Assembly: GCA_964423425.1 (NCBI GenBank)
Contig: CAYRES010000010.1
Coordinates: 38,522 to 102,521, forward strand
Origin: CAYRES01 sp964423425
GTDB taxonomy: Bacteria; Actinomycetota; Thermoleophilia; RBG-16-64-13
Direction: 5' to 3'
DNA length: 64,000 nucleotides
Below are positions 61,492 through 64,000 of the stretch, one piece after another. Both the position numbers and the translations under genes were made by a program. How positions within the stretch are numbered: position 1 is the stretch's first letter; the number at the start of each line of letters is the position of its first letter. The notes beneath the pieces are model-generated. The model saw only the letters and a program-made list of their open reading frames with translations. It had not been told where the DNA came from and did not search any database.

Positions 61492-62709
61492 TCATGGGAC
61501 GTAGGTGCTGCGAACTTGTATCGGGATCTCCTCGTAGACGTTCACGTTCACATCGTAGATGCTCTCGGTGGCAAAGGCCCGGAACGTCTCCCACATAGCC
61601 TTCTCCAACAGCTTGACCTGCATGCCGAAGGCCTTCTGGGTTCCTTGGTTCCGCGCTTCCCAGAGCATGATGCCGCAATCGTTGTACATGGCCGTCGCCT
61701 GGCTGCAACGAGGCGAGTGGGCCCTCTCGTTTTCGATGTAGCGGGCGAAAGCGCCTGGGAACTGGCCTCCAAGCTTCTCGTATGTATTGACCACGACCTT
61801 CTTGCCTAAGGTAATGACGTCCGCGGACACTGGGATGTTCTCGCCAAATCCGTCGGTAGAACCGTCGTCTTTCACCGCTTGACCAAGCAAGGCGACCTGC
61901 ACAAGCTCGTTGCCATCACCGGCCACATAGCTTCCCTGATGGTGGCAGGAGATCATGAACTCGGGCATGAGCTCCTTGAACACCTTCACCCAGGTCCTGG
62001 CTTCGGGCGTCACGAAGAAGCCGAACTCCCCACCTTTGTAGTCCGCATGGCTGGGGATAGTCCCCAAGTACTCTGCCAGCGTCGTGGGTATGCTCCCATC
62101 CAGAACGAAGTCAAGGTTGTAGTGGAAGTCGCGATTGAGATCGTAGCCGACCTGGACTGGGTAATAGGCGGGCGGGGCGGGTGTGCCGGCCGGCAGGTTG
62201 TACGCCGTCGGATCCCAACCCATACTGTTATAGCGCCACGGCTCTCTCTTCCCGTCCACGGTCCGCATGGCACCATCAGGATTGAGCATGGGCAGGAACC
62301 AGATCGTGCATTTCTCGAGGGTATCCCGCACTTCCTTGTTGTTGGTCATGGCCAGATACTTGATCATGTTCAGAGATGCCTGATTGCCGCTCAACTCGTT
62401 GCCGTGTATGTTGGCCTCCACGAGTATGCCGTGCTTGTTGGCATCGGGCTCCCCGAACTTCGCTATCCAGATGGGGTAGCCGCCTGCAGAGGTTCCGGCC
62501 TGCTCAACAACCAACCGCCCTTTGGATCGAGCCTCGATATCGCGTAGAGCCTTGCCGAGCTCCTCATTGGTCAAGATGCCGCTGACGCTCACGTTCTGCT
62601 CGGGTTGGACCCACGGACCCCCCGGCACTGTGCCGGATCCAGCCAGCGCCGACCCAGCTATTCCCAACACCATCACAGTGACCAGTAGCAGATAGAGAAC
62701 CTTCTTCAT
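61492..62709 (-). CDS. exported M14-family zinc carboxypeptidase
   Basis: 405 residues. Signal sequence MKKVLYLLLVTVMVLGIAGSALAG. The zinc site is NIHGNELSGN (H-x2-E) with a second His in ISCHHQGS; LPMLNPDGA and LNRDF are M14 landmarks. The general-base Glu should be in ENERAHSP or in WEARNQG; placement is uncertain. It removes C-terminal residues or trims peptidoglycan peptides outside the cell. The ATG at 62709 follows AAGGAG; the frame extends to 62742. Composition is less GC-rich than its neighbours. Confidence 0.85.
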   Translation of the reverse strand: MKKVLYLLLVTVMVLGIAGSALAGSGTVPGGPWVQPEQNVSVSGILTNEELGKALRDIEARSKGRLVVEQAGTSAGGYPIWIAKFGEPDANKHGILVEANIHGNELSGNQASLNMIKYLAMTNNKEVRDTLEKCTIWFLPMLNPDGAMRTVDGKREPWRYNSMGWDPTAYNLPAGTPAPPAYYPVQVGYDLNRDFHYNLDFVLDGSIPTTLAEYLGTIPSHADYKGGEFGFFVTPEARTWVKVFKELMPEFMISCHHQGSYVAGDGNELVQVALLGQAVKDDGSTDGFGENIPVSADVITLGKKVVVNTYEKLGGQFPGAFARYIENERAHSPRCSQATAMYNDCGIMLWEARNQGTQKAFGMQVKLLEKAMWETFRAFATESIYDVNVNVYEEIPIQVRSTYVP

Positions 62710-63012
62710 CCCCCATTCTCCTTCTTGCTCTTCGCAGTCCACGCCCCTTCAAGGGCTGATTTCATGCATTCTCGGTGTTCCGTCCACCTCCTTTCGGAAA
62801 CACAGCTAGCTCAAAGACCACGACCCTCAGTTCGAGGGTATACACCATCGTGGCGGACCAGTCATTGGACCGCGCACTACGTACTCCAACCTACCTCCGT
62901 GCTACTTTCGTGTCAACCCGAAATTCGCGAGCCTTCTTGTCGAGAAGGTTGCAGATTCAACTTCTAGCACCCGCCCCGCATCGAATGCCAGATTCCCTGC
63001 CGGCCCAGCGAT
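62710..63012. other. upstream region of the carboxypeptidase gene
   Basis: 303 bp without a gene. It holds a promoter-like pair, listed separately, and otherwise nothing that I recognise. Confidence 0.6.
62837..62865 (-). promoter_or_regulatory. possible promoter of the carboxypeptidase gene
   Basis: On the minus strand ATGACT (62865-62860), 17 bases, TATACC (62842-62837), about 128 bp before the start. Confidence 0.4.
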
Positions 63013-63288
63013 TCATTCTGACCGATAGCCCGGGAACCCGACCACCTCCATCGCCTTGGCCAAGCGAGCATGGGCCAGCTCCAGCTCGGGCAGTACCTGC
63101 CACCACTTCCGGTGGAGATCTTGGGCAAAGCAGGGCTCCATGGCCGAGAGGGCCTCTCGGGCCGCCTCGATCAGTTCCAACAGAGCCAGGCACTCCTCCC
63201 GCACGAAGGTGACACCGGCGGCATCGTCCTCCCCGGTAGCGGTCCTTCCACTCGAGAGCTTGGATACAGGGCTCTCTGCGTCTGCCAC
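63013..63288 (-). CDS. small hypothetical protein (91 aa)
   Basis: 91 residues. Begins with a polar 25-residue stretch, then a helical part (FVREECLALLELIEAAREAL, LPELELAHARLAKAMEVVG). The GTG at 63288 follows GAGGGGGT. No family recognised. Lies 47 bp after another small frame on the same strand. Confidence 0.5.
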   Translation of the reverse strand: MADAESPVSKLSSGRTATGEDDAAGVTFVREECLALLELIEAAREALSAMEPCFAQDLHRKWWQVLPELELAHARLAKAMEVVGFPGYRSE

Positions 63289-63335
63289 GCGTTCACCCCC
63301 TCAGTTAGCGCGTTCGAACCCCGCTCGGCCGCGGC

Positions 63336-63509
63336 TCACCCCACCTCGTCTTCAAAGCCTGGGGCCTCATCCAATACGCGACTGACCGCCTCTCCCACTC
63401 TGCCCGCGGCATGCTCAGCGGTGCGGGCGACCTCTCGGAAGATGACCTGCAGCTCTGCGGCCGTCTCGGCGTGACCTGTGTTCCCCCATGGCCGGTGGTT
63501 ACCTCCCAA
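63336..63509 (-). CDS. small hypothetical protein (57 aa)
   Basis: A 57-residue frame with TTG start at 63509 preceded by AAGGAG. It reads AETAAELQVIFREVARTAEH and then GRVGEAVSRVLDEAPGFEDE, an acidic helical protein. Codon third positions favour G and C. Probably paired with the 91-residue gene after it. Confidence 0.4.
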   Translation of the reverse strand: MGGNHRPWGNTGHAETAAELQVIFREVARTAEHAAGRVGEAVSRVLDEAPGFEDEVG

Positions 63510-63740
63510 CGTGCCGACGCTCCTTAAGGGTCGGACGGTAGGTTACTCCTTGGGCGCTGGTCTTTGCAGGGGCCGGTTCGGCTATCCTCCGACTCTCGTT
63601 TCGGCTTGGTAAGGTGGTTCAGCGACTGAGACGGCAACGAGACCATCATGACGGCAATCTTTTCGTCCGTGCACGCTGCTATGCTGGGTGAGCCTTGGCC
63701 AACGGGCTGTGTCATCGATGACGTGACAGGGGGGAAGCCA

Positions 63741-63998
63741 ATGCTGTTTGGGAACAAGAAACGGATCGAAGAGCTGGAGGCAGAAAACGCAGGCCTGCGC
63801 GGGTGGTACGAAACGTTCGGGGGTATGGACGCCATTCGTTTGCAGCAGGCAACTGAGGCAGCCAAGGTTGCCCTGGCTGGTGTGCGAGAACACACAGCTG
63901 CTGCGAACGCTGAGCTCAATGATGTGAACAACCAGCTGCTCGAGGCTCGTGTCGGTGGTCAAGTCCATATGTCGTTTCACGTACGGCGTGATGTGTAG
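63741..63998 (+). CDS. short coiled-coil protein resembling the N-terminus of DUF4041 proteins
   Basis: 85 residues starting MLFGNKKRIEELEAENAGLRGW, with GGMDAIRLQQATEAAKVALAGV, which is like the start of DUF4041/T5orf172-type phage and plasmid proteins (normally about 400 residues). It stops at 63998, before the usual conserved part, so it is a truncated copy or a frameshifted gene. The ATG at 63741 follows AGGGGGG. The window ends two bases later. Confidence 0.45.
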   Translation: MLFGNKKRIEELEAENAGLRGWYETFGGMDAIRLQQATEAAKVALAGVREHTAAANAELNDVNNQLLEARVGGQVHMSFHVRRDV

Positions 63999-64000
63999 GT

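Overview
The window is 64 kb of GC-rich DNA that reads as a chromosomal segment of an actinobacterium, probably an anaerobic, deep-branching Actinomycetota lineage rather than a classical Streptomyces or Mycobacterium relative. The evidence is a BldD orthologue with the c-di-GMP-binding signature, DnaE2 under actinobacterial-type LexA boxes, an LPXTG protein, many GTG/TTG starts and at least one leaderless gene. Anaerobic metabolism is suggested by an archaeal-type split glutamate synthase, an HdrB/HdrC-like iron-sulfur protein and a ferredoxin-dependent 2-oxoacid oxidoreductase. The species is not identifiable from sequence reading alone. A 100-N scaffold gap lies at 45805-45904 next to a 13-bp tandem repeat, so this is a draft assembly.

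Layout. 1-4466 (minus strand): operon for an HdrBC-like protein and three separate glutamate synthase modules (glutaminase, FMN, GXGXG). 4621-5499: radical SAM protein. 5583-10493: complete branched-chain amino-acid-type ABC uptake operon (livK-H-M-G-F order) with a promoter and a hairpin after livK. 10774-10859: tRNA-Leu(CAA). 10968-13223: lipoprotein, LPXTG protein and divergent bldD. 13401-15526: hisI, a TrpC-like protein that has lost most catalytic residues, and a tandem universal stress protein. 15679-18968: cinA and a MacB-type ABC exporter. 19758-21803: a yxlEFG-like ABC cluster. 21866-30693: mixed housekeeping and envelope genes (MFS, hydrolase, polysaccharide deacetylase, chagasin-like lipoprotein, acetyltransferase, methyltransferase, ZIP transporter, DUF2294).

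30690-36080: a PEPCK/HPr-kinase-fold protein behind a strong promoter and an attenuator-like leader, followed by a three-gene 2-oxoacid:ferredoxin oxidoreductase. 36125-39208: SLH-domain amidase and a polyprenyl-phosphate sugar-phosphotransferase, a cell-wall pair. 39636-41683: ECF sigma factor with a membrane-bound RseB/LolA-like partner. 41875-45596: nitrilase-family hydrolase, ATP-grasp protein and an SLH lipoprotein. 45970-53107: NhaA, a phytoene-desaturase-like oxidoreductase, a hybrid histidine kinase and a DHA2-type MFS pump. 53274-58698: vapBC and an SOS-controlled dnaE2 that is about a third longer than usual. 58939-63998: lipoprotein, a large serine recombinase, an M14 carboxypeptidase and small unknown genes, ending in a short gene that resembles the start of DUF4041 proteins.

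The points most worth following are the dnaE2 gene carrying in-frame AT-rich palindromic insertions, two of them matching a third copy in its promoter region and sharing half-sites with the neighbouring vapB start; the HdrBC-glutamate synthase operon; the attenuator leader in front of the PEPCK-like gene; and the TrpC pseudoenzyme between hisI and a stress protein.
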